NCBI GenBank assembly: GCA_900544335.1
Contig: UQUS01000029.1
Location: 1-21,710, forward strand
Reading direction: 5' to 3'
DNA from: an uncultured Sutterella sp.
Lineage (GTDB): Bacteria; Pseudomonadota; Gammaproteobacteria; Burkholderiales; Burkholderiaceae_F
Length of the DNA: 21,710 nt
Numbering within the stretch: the first letter of the stretch is position 1; the number at the start of each line of letters is the position of its first letter. A program made the translations under genes and the position numbers. The notes below the pieces were generated by a model, which had not been told where the DNA came from, did no database searches, and saw only the letters and a program-made list of their open reading frames with translations. This document shows, in pieces, positions 1 to 6,765 of the stretch.

Positions 1-13
1 TTTGGATCGATGG

Positions 14-36
14 GCTGAGGGCCCCGTGCCCTCAGC
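14..36. other. Perfect 9-bp hairpin at window start
   Basis: GCTGAGGGC (14-22) pairs perfectly with GCCCTCAGC (28-36) around a 5-base loop. No T-run follows on either strand, so it is not a classical intrinsic terminator. It may belong to a gene that ends outside the window. Confidence 0.5.
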
Positions 37-41
37 GTTAG

Positions 42-233
42 AGGCAATTTACTGAAGCTCGCTCAAATGCGGGCTCTCTTGTCACTTCTGCCACAATCAT
101 TCGTAGCGTTGCCGTTGCCTCTGGTGTCGGTGATATGAGTATCGGGGCAGGACTTGATATTAAACACTTTTTTGTGTTGCCTAATGGCAACTTGCTTGAT
201 GTTCGCGCAGGGAGAAAACCGTATCGAAATTTT
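42..233 (+). pseudogene. Possible C-terminal gene remnant, unrecognised
   Basis: A frame of 63 codons runs from just after a TAG at 39-41 to a TAA at 231-233 and ends in the residues AGRKPYRNF. The translation is low in rare residues and alternates polar and hydrophobic residues in its second half. The same frame is also open from position 3 to the TAG, so this could be the tail of a gene interrupted by a nonsense codon. An internal ATG exists at residues GDMSIG. I recognise no family, there is no clear ribosome site, and chance openness is a real alternative. Confidence 0.25.
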
Positions 234-267
234 TAAAATGTGCTACGAGTTTTCGGAACAACCTTTG

Positions 268-297
268 TTGACAAAACACGGCTTTTGAAAAAATACT
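268..297 (+). promoter_or_regulatory. Candidate distal promoter of ileS
   Basis: A perfect -35 hexamer TTGACA (268-273) is followed after 18 bases by AATACT (292-297), a 4/6 match to the sigma-70 -10 box. It lies about 145 bases upstream of ileS on the same strand. A second candidate lies nearer the gene. Confidence 0.4.
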
Positions 298-334
298 GAC
301 CTTCCCTAACTACGCAAAACTCCTTACTTTGCCG

Positions 335-364
335 TTGAATCGCTTTACGGGTCTCGGCTACAAT
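335..364 (+). promoter_or_regulatory. Candidate proximal promoter of ileS
   Basis: TTGAAT (335-340), 18 bases, then TACAAT (359-364), a 5/6 match to the -10 consensus. Transcription would begin near 371, leaving a leader of about 70 bases before the ileS start codon. Confidence 0.5.
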
Positions 365-441
365 CGCACCCTCGCCTTTTCACGAGGCGTAAAAATTTCT
401 TTGTTTAACCAGAAGAGCCCGAGGGGGCCTGGAGAAACCGC

Positions 442-3309
442 ATGGCAAAAGCCGACAATGCCGCGTCCGCGGCGAAAAAATATCCGTTGAATTTACCTGA
501 AACCGCCTTCCTGATGCGCGGCGACTTACCCAAACGCGAACCGATTTGGGTCAAAGAAATCGACACCAAGGGTGTCTACAAAGCCGTCCGCGAGGCGCGT
601 GCCGGCCGTCCGCAATTCTTGCTGCACGACGGTCCCCCGTATGCCAACGGCGACATTCACATGGGTCACGCCCTAAATAAGATTCTCAAGGACATCATCA
701 ACAAGTCCAAGATGCTTTCCGGGTTTGATGTGCCCTATACGCCGGGCTGGGACTGCCACGGCATGCCCATTGAGATCCAGATTGAAAAGCAATTTGGCAA
801 GGGACTCGCACGAGACGAAGTCATCGCCAAAGCTCGTGCCTACGCCTACAAGCAAATCGATCGTCAGCGCGAAGGATTCAAGCGCTTAGGCGTCTTGGGC
901 GACTGGGACAATCCTTACGTGACGATGCACTACGAAACGGAAGCCGAAGAAATTCGCGTCCTTGCCGACATCATCAAGAAAGGATACGTGTACCGGGGTC
1001 TTAAACCTGTTAACTGGTGCTTTGACTGCTGCTCGGCCCTGGCCGAAGCCGAAGTCGAATACAAGGACATCGAAGGTTACGAAATCGATGTGGCGTTCCT
1101 TTTGACTGACGAGAGCAAACCGGCGCTTGAAAAAGCCTACGGCACGAAGATTGATAAGCCTTGCTACATCGTCATTTGGACGACAACGCCCTGGACGATT
1201 CCGGCAAACCAGGCACTGAACGTGCATCCGGATTTGGACTACGACTTAATTGACTGCGGCGACAAGTACGTCATTCTCGGACAAAGCCTTGCGGAGTCCG
1301 CCTTAAAACGTTACGGCTTTACTGGTAAGACCGTCGCCACAACCAAGGGCTCCTCCTTTAAGGACCTAAAGTTCTGGCATCCTCTTGCGAGCTTAGACGC
1401 GGGCTACAAACGCACGTCCGTTGTCATTCCGGCCGAATACGTTGAAGCTTCGTGCGGCACGGGTATCGTGCACTCGGCTCCGGCATACGGCGCCGATGAC
1501 TTTGTCACCTGCAAAGCCTACGGTATGACCAATGACGAAATCCTGAACCCCGTTCAGGGTAACGGTCACTATGTCGATGATTTGCCCCTGTTCGGAGGGA
1601 TGCTCATCTGGAAAGCGCAGCCTAAGATTGTCGATGCGATGAAAGTCGCCGGGTCCCTCTTTGCCGTCGGCACGATGACGCATAGTTACATGCACTGCTG
1701 GCGCCACAAGACACCGCTCATTTACCGCGCCACAAGCCAGTGGTTCGTACGCATGGACGACCCGACGGTCGACAGCCAGCCGATTTTGGGCTTTAAGGCT
1801 CCTGCCGAAAGCCTACGCAAAGCCGCACTGCGCGGAGTCGATGCCACCAAGTTCATTCCGCAATGGGGTTACAACCGCTTGCACGCGATGATTGAAAATC
1901 GCCCGGACTGGTGCATCTCGCGTCAGCGTAATTGGGGTGTTCCGCTTCCGTTCTTCTTGGAAAAGACAACGGGGGAACTCCATCCGAGAACCATCGAAAT
2001 CATGTATGAAGTCGCCGACCGTGTTGCTAAAGAAGGCATCGAAGCCTGGGCACGCGCTAAGGCCGAAGACTTCATGCCGGCCGAAGAAGCCGCTCGCTAC
2101 GAGAAGGTCAACGACATTCTCGACGTGTGGTTCGATTCGGGTGCCACGCACGCAACCGTCATGCGCGGTAGCCACAAAAAAGAACTCGGATACCCGGCAG
2201 ACCTATATCTGGAAGGAAGCGACCAACACCGCGGCTGGTTCCACTCTTCGCTTTTAATCGGGACGATGCTTGACAATCGCCCCCCGTACAACGCTCTTTT
2301 AACGCACGGGTTCCTTGTCGATGAAAACGGCGAGAAGATGAGTAAAAGTAAGGGCAACACCGTCTCACCGCAGGAAATCTGCGATAAGTTCGGTGCGGAA
2401 ATCTGCCGCCTCTGGGTCGCTTCGACCGATTACACGAGCGAACTGAGAATCGGACCGACGATTATCAAACGCGTCGTCGACAGCTACCGTCGTATTCGCA
2501 ATACGCTGCGGTTCCTCCTTGCGAACACAAGCGACTTTGACATCAAGACCGATGCCGTGCCGCTTGATGACATGCTCGAAATCGACCGCTGGGCCATTGC
2601 TCGTATCGCGCAGATTCAGGATTGTGTCTTAAAGCTTAACGACCAGTATCAGTTCCATCAGGTCACGTCGCTTTTAACGAGCTTTGCCAGCGACGACTTG
2701 GGAAGCTTTTACCTCGATATCCTGAAAGATCGCCTCTATACAACGCAAACGAAGGGACTACCGCGTCGCTCGGCACAGACGGCTCTTTGGCACATCACGG
2801 CCTCGTTCCTGCGCCTGATGGCTCCGATTCTTTCGTTTACGGCCGAAGAAGCCTTTGCGGTCTTTAGTCCCAACGCCTCGGGTACCGTCTTTACCGAGCT
2901 TTATCACGAGCTCCCGGTCATTGCCGATAAGGATGCGCTCCTAGCGAAATGGGATGCCATCCGCTCCGTGCGCGGCGAAGTCCTCAAGAAAATCGAGGAA
3001 CTTCGCACCGAAGGCCAAATCGGCTCGAGCCTACAGGCAGAAGCCGCAATTGCCGCTCCGGCCGATACGTACGCCGTGTTGGCAACGCTCGGCGATGAGC
3101 TACGCTTTGTGACGATGACCTCCAAGGCAGTGCTCACGCAAGCGACCGACGGGAACCTTACGGTGACCGTCACCAAGAGCCAAGCCAAAAAGTGTGCTCG
3201 TTGCTGGCACTACGTGGACGGTGTCGGGTCTGATGCCGCTCACCCGGAAATCTGCCCGCGCTGCTGCCTGAACTTATTCGGTTCGGGTGAAACGCGGCAC
3301 TTTGCCTAG
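442..3309 (+). CDS. ileS: Isoleucyl-tRNA synthetase (IleRS)
   Basis: Class I aminoacyl-tRNA synthetase that charges tRNA-Ile with isoleucine in the cytoplasm. At 955 residues it is close to the roughly 940 of the E. coli enzyme. Visible landmarks are the HIGH-type motif HMGH at residues 73-76 followed by GWDCHGMPIE, the KMSKS loop at 632-636, and a C-terminal zinc ribbon with CARC at 918-921 and CPRCC at 938-942. The connecting editing domain shows the expected WTTTPWTIPAN block. The ATG at 442 has GGAG seven bases upstream (431-434). It ends in TAG eight bases before lspA, the common ileS-lspA pairing of proteobacteria. The usual upstream partner ribF is not present in the 441 bases available. 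The gene is intact, and this is the bacterial form with the C-terminal zinc finger. Confidence 0.98.
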   Translation: MAKADNAASAAKKYPLNLPETAFLMRGDLPKREPIWVKEIDTKGVYKAVREARAGRPQFLLHDGPPYANGDIHMGHALNKILKDIINKSKMLSGFDVPYTPGWDCHGMPIEIQIEKQFGKGLARDEVIAKARAYAYKQIDRQREGFKRLGVLGDWDNPYVTMHYETEAEEIRVLADIIKKGYVYRGLKPVNWCFDCCSALAEAEVEYKDIEGYEIDVAFLLTDESKPALEKAYGTKIDKPCYIVIWTTTPWTIPANQALNVHPDLDYDLIDCGDKYVILGQSLAESALKRYGFTGKTVATTKGSSFKDLKFWHPLASLDAGYKRTSVVIPAEYVEASCGTGIVHSAPAYGADDFVTCKAYGMTNDEILNPVQGNGHYVDDLPLFGGMLIWKAQPKIVDAMKVAGSLFAVGTMTHSYMHCWRHKTPLIYRATSQWFVRMDDPTVDSQPILGFKAPAESLRKAALRGVDATKFIPQWGYNRLHAMIENRPDWCISRQRNWGVPLPFFLEKTTGELHPRTIEIMYEVADRVAKEGIEAWARAKAEDFMPAEEAARYEKVNDILDVWFDSGATHATVMRGSHKKELGYPADLYLEGSDQHRGWFHSSLLIGTMLDNRPPYNALLTHGFLVDENGEKMSKSKGNTVSPQEICDKFGAEICRLWVASTDYTSELRIGPTIIKRVVDSYRRIRNTLRFLLANTSDFDIKTDAVPLDDMLEIDRWAIARIAQIQDCVLKLNDQYQFHQVTSLLTSFASDDLGSFYLDILKDRLYTTQTKGLPRRSAQTALWHITASFLRLMAPILSFTAEEAFAVFSPNASGTVFTELYHELPVIADKDALLAKWDAIRSVRGEVLKKIEELRTEGQIGSSLQAEAAIAAPADTYAVLATLGDELRFVTMTSKAVLTQATDGNLTVTVTKSQAKKCARCWHYVDGVGSDAAHPEICPRCCLNLFGSGETRHFA

Positions 3310-3317
3310 ATAAAGCG

Positions 3318-3827
3318 ATGCACGGCAACGGCAACTGCGAACCTTCGGCAAAGCGCGGTTTATCGTGCTTTGCCCTGTGGATCGGTGCGGCGCTTTGCGT
3401 TGTCCTGATTGACCAGTGGACCAAAGATGTCGTTGTCGATCGCTTTGACTTCGGTGAATTTGTCCGTGTAACGGATTTCTTCAATCTCTGTTATCTAAGA
3501 AACACCGGCGCCGCTTTTTCTTTTTTAAGCGATGCCGGCGGCTGGCAGGCACCTCTTTTTATCGGACTTGCGCTCGCTGTGAGCGTGGCCCTTGTCTATT
3601 GGATTTACCGGGAATGCGACAAGGCGACAACGGCTTTTCCGCTAACCCTGATTTTAGGCGGAGCTCTCGGCAACGCCCTCGATCGAATCCTTCGCGGAGC
3701 CGTTGTGGACTTTTTAGACTTTCATATCGGTCTACTGCACTGGCCGGCCTTTAACGTCGCGGATATTGCGATTTGTTCCGGAGCCGCCCTGTTGCTTTTT
3801 TTCGAGTTACTCTACCGACCTCGCTAA
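3318..3827 (+). CDS. lspA: Lipoprotein signal peptidase (signal peptidase II)
   Basis: Inner-membrane aspartyl protease that removes the signal peptide from diacylglyceryl-modified prolipoproteins. Its 169 residues match the family length. Four hydrophobic helices are visible, near residues 16-32, 79-96, 106-122 and 146-164. The two catalytic aspartates are D131 in VVDFLDFH and D149 in FNVADIAI, spaced 18 residues apart as in E. coli LspA. The GNALDRI motif precedes them. The start lies eight bases after the ileS stop without a strong Shine-Dalgarno sequence, which suggests translational coupling in an ileS-lspA operon. The N-terminal 14 residues are polar and slightly long, so an internal start is possible but none is better supported. 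Confidence 0.96.
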   Translation: MHGNGNCEPSAKRGLSCFALWIGAALCVVLIDQWTKDVVVDRFDFGEFVRVTDFFNLCYLRNTGAAFSFLSDAGGWQAPLFIGLALAVSVALVYWIYRECDKATTAFPLTLILGGALGNALDRILRGAVVDFLDFHIGLLHWPAFNVADIAICSGAALLLFFELLYRPR

Positions 3828-3850
3828 TTTTGCCTCTCGGGCAAGGTTTT
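3828..3850 (+). terminator. Weak terminator after lspA
   Basis: TTGCC (3830-3834) pairs with GGCAA (3840-3844), extendable by two G-T wobbles, and is followed by TTTT (3847-3850). The stem is short, so termination is probably partial. Confidence 0.4.
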
Positions 3851-4079
3851 AAGGGTTCTTAGGAACGTCCTTTCCTTCAAGGCGCCTTCTTGCCGGTGTA
3901 TTAAGGCCTCCGATTCCCCAATTCTCGGGTGGCACTTCCTCGATAATCACCGATGTCGTCGCTCGGTTCTTTCCCAAGACTCAGACGACAAGATCCGTTG
4001 CCCCGCGAATCAGTTCCTCTTTTTGCTCGAAGGTCGGAGCTTCCGAGCCTCCCGTGACCTTAATGATGACTAACGGCAT
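3849..4079 (-). pseudogene. 4-oxalocrotonate tautomerase family gene with in-frame TGA
   Basis: Reading the minus strand from ATG at 4079 gives 76 residues plus TAA, resembling small tautomerases that use N-terminal proline as the catalytic base. Pro2 is present (MPLVIIKV), as are the family-like blocks EQKEELIRGATDLVV and VLGKN, and the WGIGG block at residues 54-58. Codon 33 is TGA (3981-3983), between LVV and VLGKN, where relatives commonly carry a charged or polar residue. A single C-to-T change from CGA would explain it. A good ribosome site (AGGGAGG) precedes the ATG. There is no frameshift and no other lesion, so the break is recent, a sequencing error, or a readthrough codon. Truncation at 32 residues would remove half of the fold. 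Confidence 0.8.
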
Positions 4080-4324
4080 TTTTTCCTCCCTACCCTACTC
4101 ACCTATCAAGCACCGGACTCATCCGCGCCAATCGGAAGGGCGGACAAAATGCTTTGTACCAGTCGGACAATTTATAACGTTTCGGCCGGACAAATTGTAG
4201 TGCATAAGGAGAAAATCCGTGATTTATCAAAAGAAACGGCAAGCATCTCCGACACCTCGAAATGTCCTCGGATTTCGTTCGGTTTTTCGCTTGACCGGCA
4301 AGTCTCCCGGGATAACGACTTCAT
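4080..4324. other. Non-coding or decayed stretch between tautomerase and IS
   Basis: This interval holds the tautomerase ribosome site, the CGGACAA repeats and no convincing gene. A minus-strand frame of about 70 codons (roughly 4101-4320) and a plus-strand frame of 68 codons (4149-4355) are open. Neither resembles a family I know, and neither continues the truncated ATPase on the far side of the insertion sequence. Confidence 0.4.
4141..4193. repeat. Three CGGACAA direct repeats, 23-bp period
   Basis: CGGACAA occurs at 4141, 4164 and 4187, each time followed by A/T-only triplets, with exact 23-base spacing. The array lies 62-114 bases upstream of the tautomerase start on the other strand. 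It has the look of a multi-site operator, but no regulator gene is adjacent. Confidence 0.55.
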
Positions 4325-4330
4325 AGAAAT

Positions 4331-4374
4331 GCCGCGAGGAAACTTGCGACTTTAGTCGCGAGAGGAATCGCGGC
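4331..4374 (+). repeat. Nested left-end hairpin of the IS
   Basis: The outer stem GCCGCGA (4331-4337) pairs with TCGCGGC (4368-4374). Inside it, TTGCGAC (4344-4350) pairs with GTCGCGA (4355-4361), with one G-T wobble, around a TTTA loop. The inner hairpin matches the right-end hairpin in layout and orientation. Confidence 0.6.
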
Positions 4375-4428
4375 AAAGCTTGATTTTGAAGGGCTCCCAT
4401 AGTTTTTGCTGAACGTTGCCGGTATGAT

Positions 4429-5664
4429 ATGACACGTGAAGGGGACATTGTTGAACCCAGGGGAAGTACATTGAAAGGACTGAACACATCCAAGGACGCC
4501 GGTAAGCTGGTTAAGTTGACGAAACTTAACCGGACGGTTTGTGTTCGTCTGACGGTCAGCCCGGAGGATTCCGCCAAATTATCAGAGACCCATGCGCTCT
4601 ATCGGGATGCCTGCAATTTTGTCGTGCCCATCGTTTGCAAAAACAAAGAAAGCCGTTTATGGCAGCGATTCTCCTTGCACCACGAGGCCTATCCGAAAAT
4701 CCGCGAGAGGTTCCCTGCGCTGGGGGCACAATTAGCGTGCAACGTGATTCGCTCCGTCTCGTCGGCCTATAAGACGGAATTGGCGAATCACCCGCAGCAG
4801 CTGAAACAGCCGGAACTCAAGGCGATCTCCTTTAGGAATCCCTCGGTGCATCTCGATAAGAACACGATCACCTACCGAGATAACGGCACCGTCAGTCTTT
4901 ACACCCTGAAAGGACGAGTGGAAGCGACGTTGGCACCGGGAGATCGCCAGCGCTTGTTGCTCGCTTCCGGCAAACGCAAAGAAAGTAATCTCGTGCTGCA
5001 TCGCGGTTACGGAAAGCGACCGGATTTTTGGGAACTGCACATAACCATCGAAAACGAAGTTCAACCCGTTTCTCCCTCAGAACTTCAGACGAAAGAAGTG
5101 ATGATGGGGGTTGATGTAGGAGAAAATAATATGGCTGCCGCTTCCACAGGGAAACTGTGGAAAGCCGGAAAGCTCAAGCACAATCGCGATAGAAAACAAA
5201 GTCTACGTACGCGTCTTCAGCGCAACGGCTCACGAAGTGCTAAACAGCATCTTCGGAAGGCTTCCCGCCGGGAAAGACGCCAAGTGGCACATGTCAACCA
5301 TGTCGTAAGCCGTGAGATTGTCAACGAAGCGAAGGGTAAGAATAAAAAGTTGATTATTCTTGAAAATCTGACGCATATTCGTGAACGCATCAAAGCCAAC
5401 CTTCGAGTCCGTGCCCGTCTGCATCGGTGGCCCTTCAGGGAACTGCAGCAGATGATCGTCTACAAGGCCGTTCAGGAAGGGATGGAAGTGATGTTTGTCG
5501 ACCCTCGCTACACGAGTCAGACTTGTGCCCATTGTGGGAAAATCGGTGTGCGTAAAAAACACCACTTCCAGTGCTCTTGTGGTTACCTGGCGCACGCCGA
5601 CTTAAATGCGAGTCGGAACCTGCTCGGTTTGGGATATCAGCTGATGTCTCAAGGGCTGCAGTAA
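4429..5664 (+). CDS. tnpB: TnpB, RNA-guided endonuclease of IS605 type
   Basis: TnpB proteins are RuvC-type nucleases guided by an RNA from the element's right end, and are the ancestors of Cas12. This copy has 411 residues, full length for the family, and looks catalytically intact. RuvC-I aspartate is D229 in MGVDVGENN, RuvC-II glutamate is E312 in LIILENLTH, and RuvC-III aspartate is D391 in AHADLNASRN. The zinc ribbon cysteines are C366, C369, C382 and C384. A lysine/arginine-rich stretch (about 243-285) probably contacts nucleic acid. The ATG at 4429 falls on a likely -10 box (TATGAT, 4422-4427) and lacks a ribosome site. TTG at 4471, preceded by AGGGGAAG, is a more plausible start and costs only 14 residues. 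Neighbours are the IS end hairpins, with no tnpA. Confidence 0.9.
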   Translation: MTREGDIVEPRGSTLKGLNTSKDAGKLVKLTKLNRTVCVRLTVSPEDSAKLSETHALYRDACNFVVPIVCKNKESRLWQRFSLHHEAYPKIRERFPALGAQLACNVIRSVSSAYKTELANHPQQLKQPELKAISFRNPSVHLDKNTITYRDNGTVSLYTLKGRVEATLAPGDRQRLLLASGKRKESNLVLHRGYGKRPDFWELHITIENEVQPVSPSELQTKEVMMGVDVGENNMAAASTGKLWKAGKLKHNRDRKQSLRTRLQRNGSRSAKQHLRKASRRERRQVAHVNHVVSREIVNEAKGKNKKLIILENLTHIRERIKANLRVRARLHRWPFRELQQMIVYKAVQEGMEVMFVDPRYTSQTCAHCGKIGVRKKHHFQCSCGYLAHADLNASRNLLGLGYQLMSQGLQ

Positions 5665-5738
5665 GACCAGCCTTATGTTGAGCCGTCTACTTAAGACGGT
5701 AACAATAAAGCTTCTGACTTTCGTCAGGAGTTGCTTAC
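5640..5738 (+). ncRNA. Putative omega RNA (guide scaffold) at tnpB 3' end
   Basis: In characterised TnpB systems the guide RNA covers the end of tnpB plus the right end and reads into flanking DNA. The matching region here has two stem-loops. One is CCGTCT/AGACGG (5683-5688 with 5694-5699). The other is the right-end hairpin CTTCTGAC/GTCAGGAG (5711-5718 with 5723-5730, loop TTTC). The 5' boundary is a guess. The presumed guide would start at about 5739, inside the former ATPase gene. Confidence 0.4.
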
Positions 5739-6608
5739 GAAACTTAAGTAGTTCATCACCGTTGCCGGACTCATCGGAAATCCCACATCGGAGGCCGTGT
5801 TTTTCAGGCGATTCACGGAAATCGGCTTTGTGACGGCTTTGGCGATTTTTTTCAGAAGAACAGCGACACCTTCGGGGTCTCGAATTCGGTTTCTGCGAAC
5901 GATGTCTCCTAAGAAGATGGTTTTGTACACGTTGTTAAGGTAGTCCAGCTTGATGGAAACATCGAGGATTTCCGGAAAGCCACCGTAATTTAAAAAGGGA
6001 TGAAACGCAGCGGCAACGCGGGCTTTTTCGGCGGTGCTTTTCGGTAGGCCCTGCGATAAAGCAAGACCTGAGGCCACAAGGAATTCACGAAAACTGTACG
6101 GATATAGTTCCTTGACCATAAAGCGTCCGCCGAGGGTGCTGGCCACATCGGTGCTCAGCATTTTGGCGTTGCTCCCCGTGATGTAGACGGAAAACTTCAT
6201 ATCGGCTAACCGTCGCGCAAAGTGCTCCCATCCGTCAACATTCTGAATCTCGTCAAGAAAGAGGTACCGTAGGGGGGGGGCACCGCCTGTCATTTCCTGC
6301 TTAATCTCAAGCAGGCGATTCAGTTCCTGTACCGTAATCCCGCTTAAGCGTTCGTCTTCAAAAGACACATAAAGCATCTGAGCGGGAGAAACACCTCGAG
6401 CAAGTAATTCCTGATAGCGTTGGTACATGAGGTAGGACTTTCCGCAACGCCGAATCCCGACAAAGCAATAGTTGATGTTGTCGGCAATCGGATAGTCCCG
6501 GCGCACGAGCGGCAAGGTCGCAATCAGTGCTTCATAGTCTGCCAAAGAGACCACAACGTCATCATGAGAAATCATCGTAAGAGCCCGAAAAGAAAGTTGC
6601 GCTAGCAA
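5724..6608 (-). pseudogene. AAA/DUF4143 ATPase, 3'-truncated by IS end
   Basis: P-loop ATPase of the AAA_14 plus DUF4143 type, common in gut bacteria and of unknown role. Walker A is GIRRCGKS (51-58), Walker B YLFLDE (115-120), with sensor-like TGSNAKML near 144-151 and the LNYGGFPE block at 206-213. Numbering starts at TTG 6608. The ATG at 6575 (residue 12, MISHDD) is the likelier start. Neither has a good ribosome site. Family members are near 400 residues. This one stops after NYLSF, where the last few codons and the TGA come from the transposon right end, so most of the DUF4143 domain is missing. The missing half is not found beyond the element. A nine-C run on the coding strand sits at residues 110-112. 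Confidence 0.8.
6272..6280. repeat. Nine-G homopolymer inside the ATPase gene
   Basis: Nine consecutive G on the plus strand (C9 on the coding strand) encode Ala-Pro-Pro just before Walker B. Runs of this length are prone to slippage, which would shift the reading frame. Confidence 0.7.
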
Positions 6609-6651
6609 TCTTCAGTACACTGAAGATTCTATGAAATATCCAAATATTTCA
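6607..6651. promoter_or_regulatory. Two adjacent palindromes at the ATPase start
   Basis: AATCTTCAGT (6607-6616) and ACTGAAGATT (6619-6628) form a perfect 10-bp inverted repeat with a 2-base centre. Four bases on, TGAAATAT (6632-6639) and ATATTTCA (6644-6651) form a perfect 8-bp repeat. On the minus strand TTGAAA and TAGAAT lie 15 bases apart across both, a suboptimal promoter. The palindromes would therefore overlap its -10 and spacer, as operators do. Confidence 0.5.
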
Positions 6652-6703
6652 AGGCTGACTTTCGTCCATTGGACCGCAGAAAAGCTACACCGAGCGCGCA
6701 ACG

Positions 6704-6740
6704 AACGGAAAAAAGAGGCAACGGACTTCCCGTTGCCTCT
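6704..6740 (-). terminator. Rho-independent terminator of the acyl-CoA synthetase
   Basis: AGAGGCAACGG (6714-6724) and CCGTTGCCTCT (6730-6740) form a perfect 11-bp stem with a 5-base loop. On the minus strand the stem is followed directly by a run of T (complement of 6708-6713). It sits 26 bases past the stop codon of the gene it ends. Confidence 0.9.
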
Positions 6741-6765
6741 CTTGGATGTGAGAAAAACGCCTTGC

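Larger units (their letters stand above)
4325..5738 (+). mobile_element. IS200/IS605-type element carrying only tnpB
   Basis: The element is bounded by two same-orientation hairpins, at 4340-4365 and 5708-5733. They share the frame CTTnnGACTTTnGTCnnGAG and differ by compensating bases within the stem, as expected for recognition hairpins of this family. No tyrosine transposase tnpA is present, so any movement would need TnpA in trans. On the right, AAAG (5707-5710) precedes the hairpin foot and TTAC (5735-5738) follows it. This resembles the guide/cleavage tetranucleotide pairing described for IS608, and I place the right end after TTAC by that analogy. The left end near 4325 is only estimated. 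The right end lies against the broken coding sequence of an ATPase gene. Confidence 0.65.

Noticed and set aside
4141..4193. CGGACAA array as a CRISPR
   Set aside because: The repeats are only 7 bases and spacers only 16, with no cas genes nearby.
4149..4355. Plus-strand 68-codon frame before the IS
   Set aside because: It runs into the left-end hairpin, lacks a ribosome site and matches nothing I know.
5689..5748. ACTTAAG repeated at 5689 and 5742 as a possible target duplication
   Set aside because: IS200/IS605 elements do not make target duplications, and the first copy is part of a hairpin loop inside the element.
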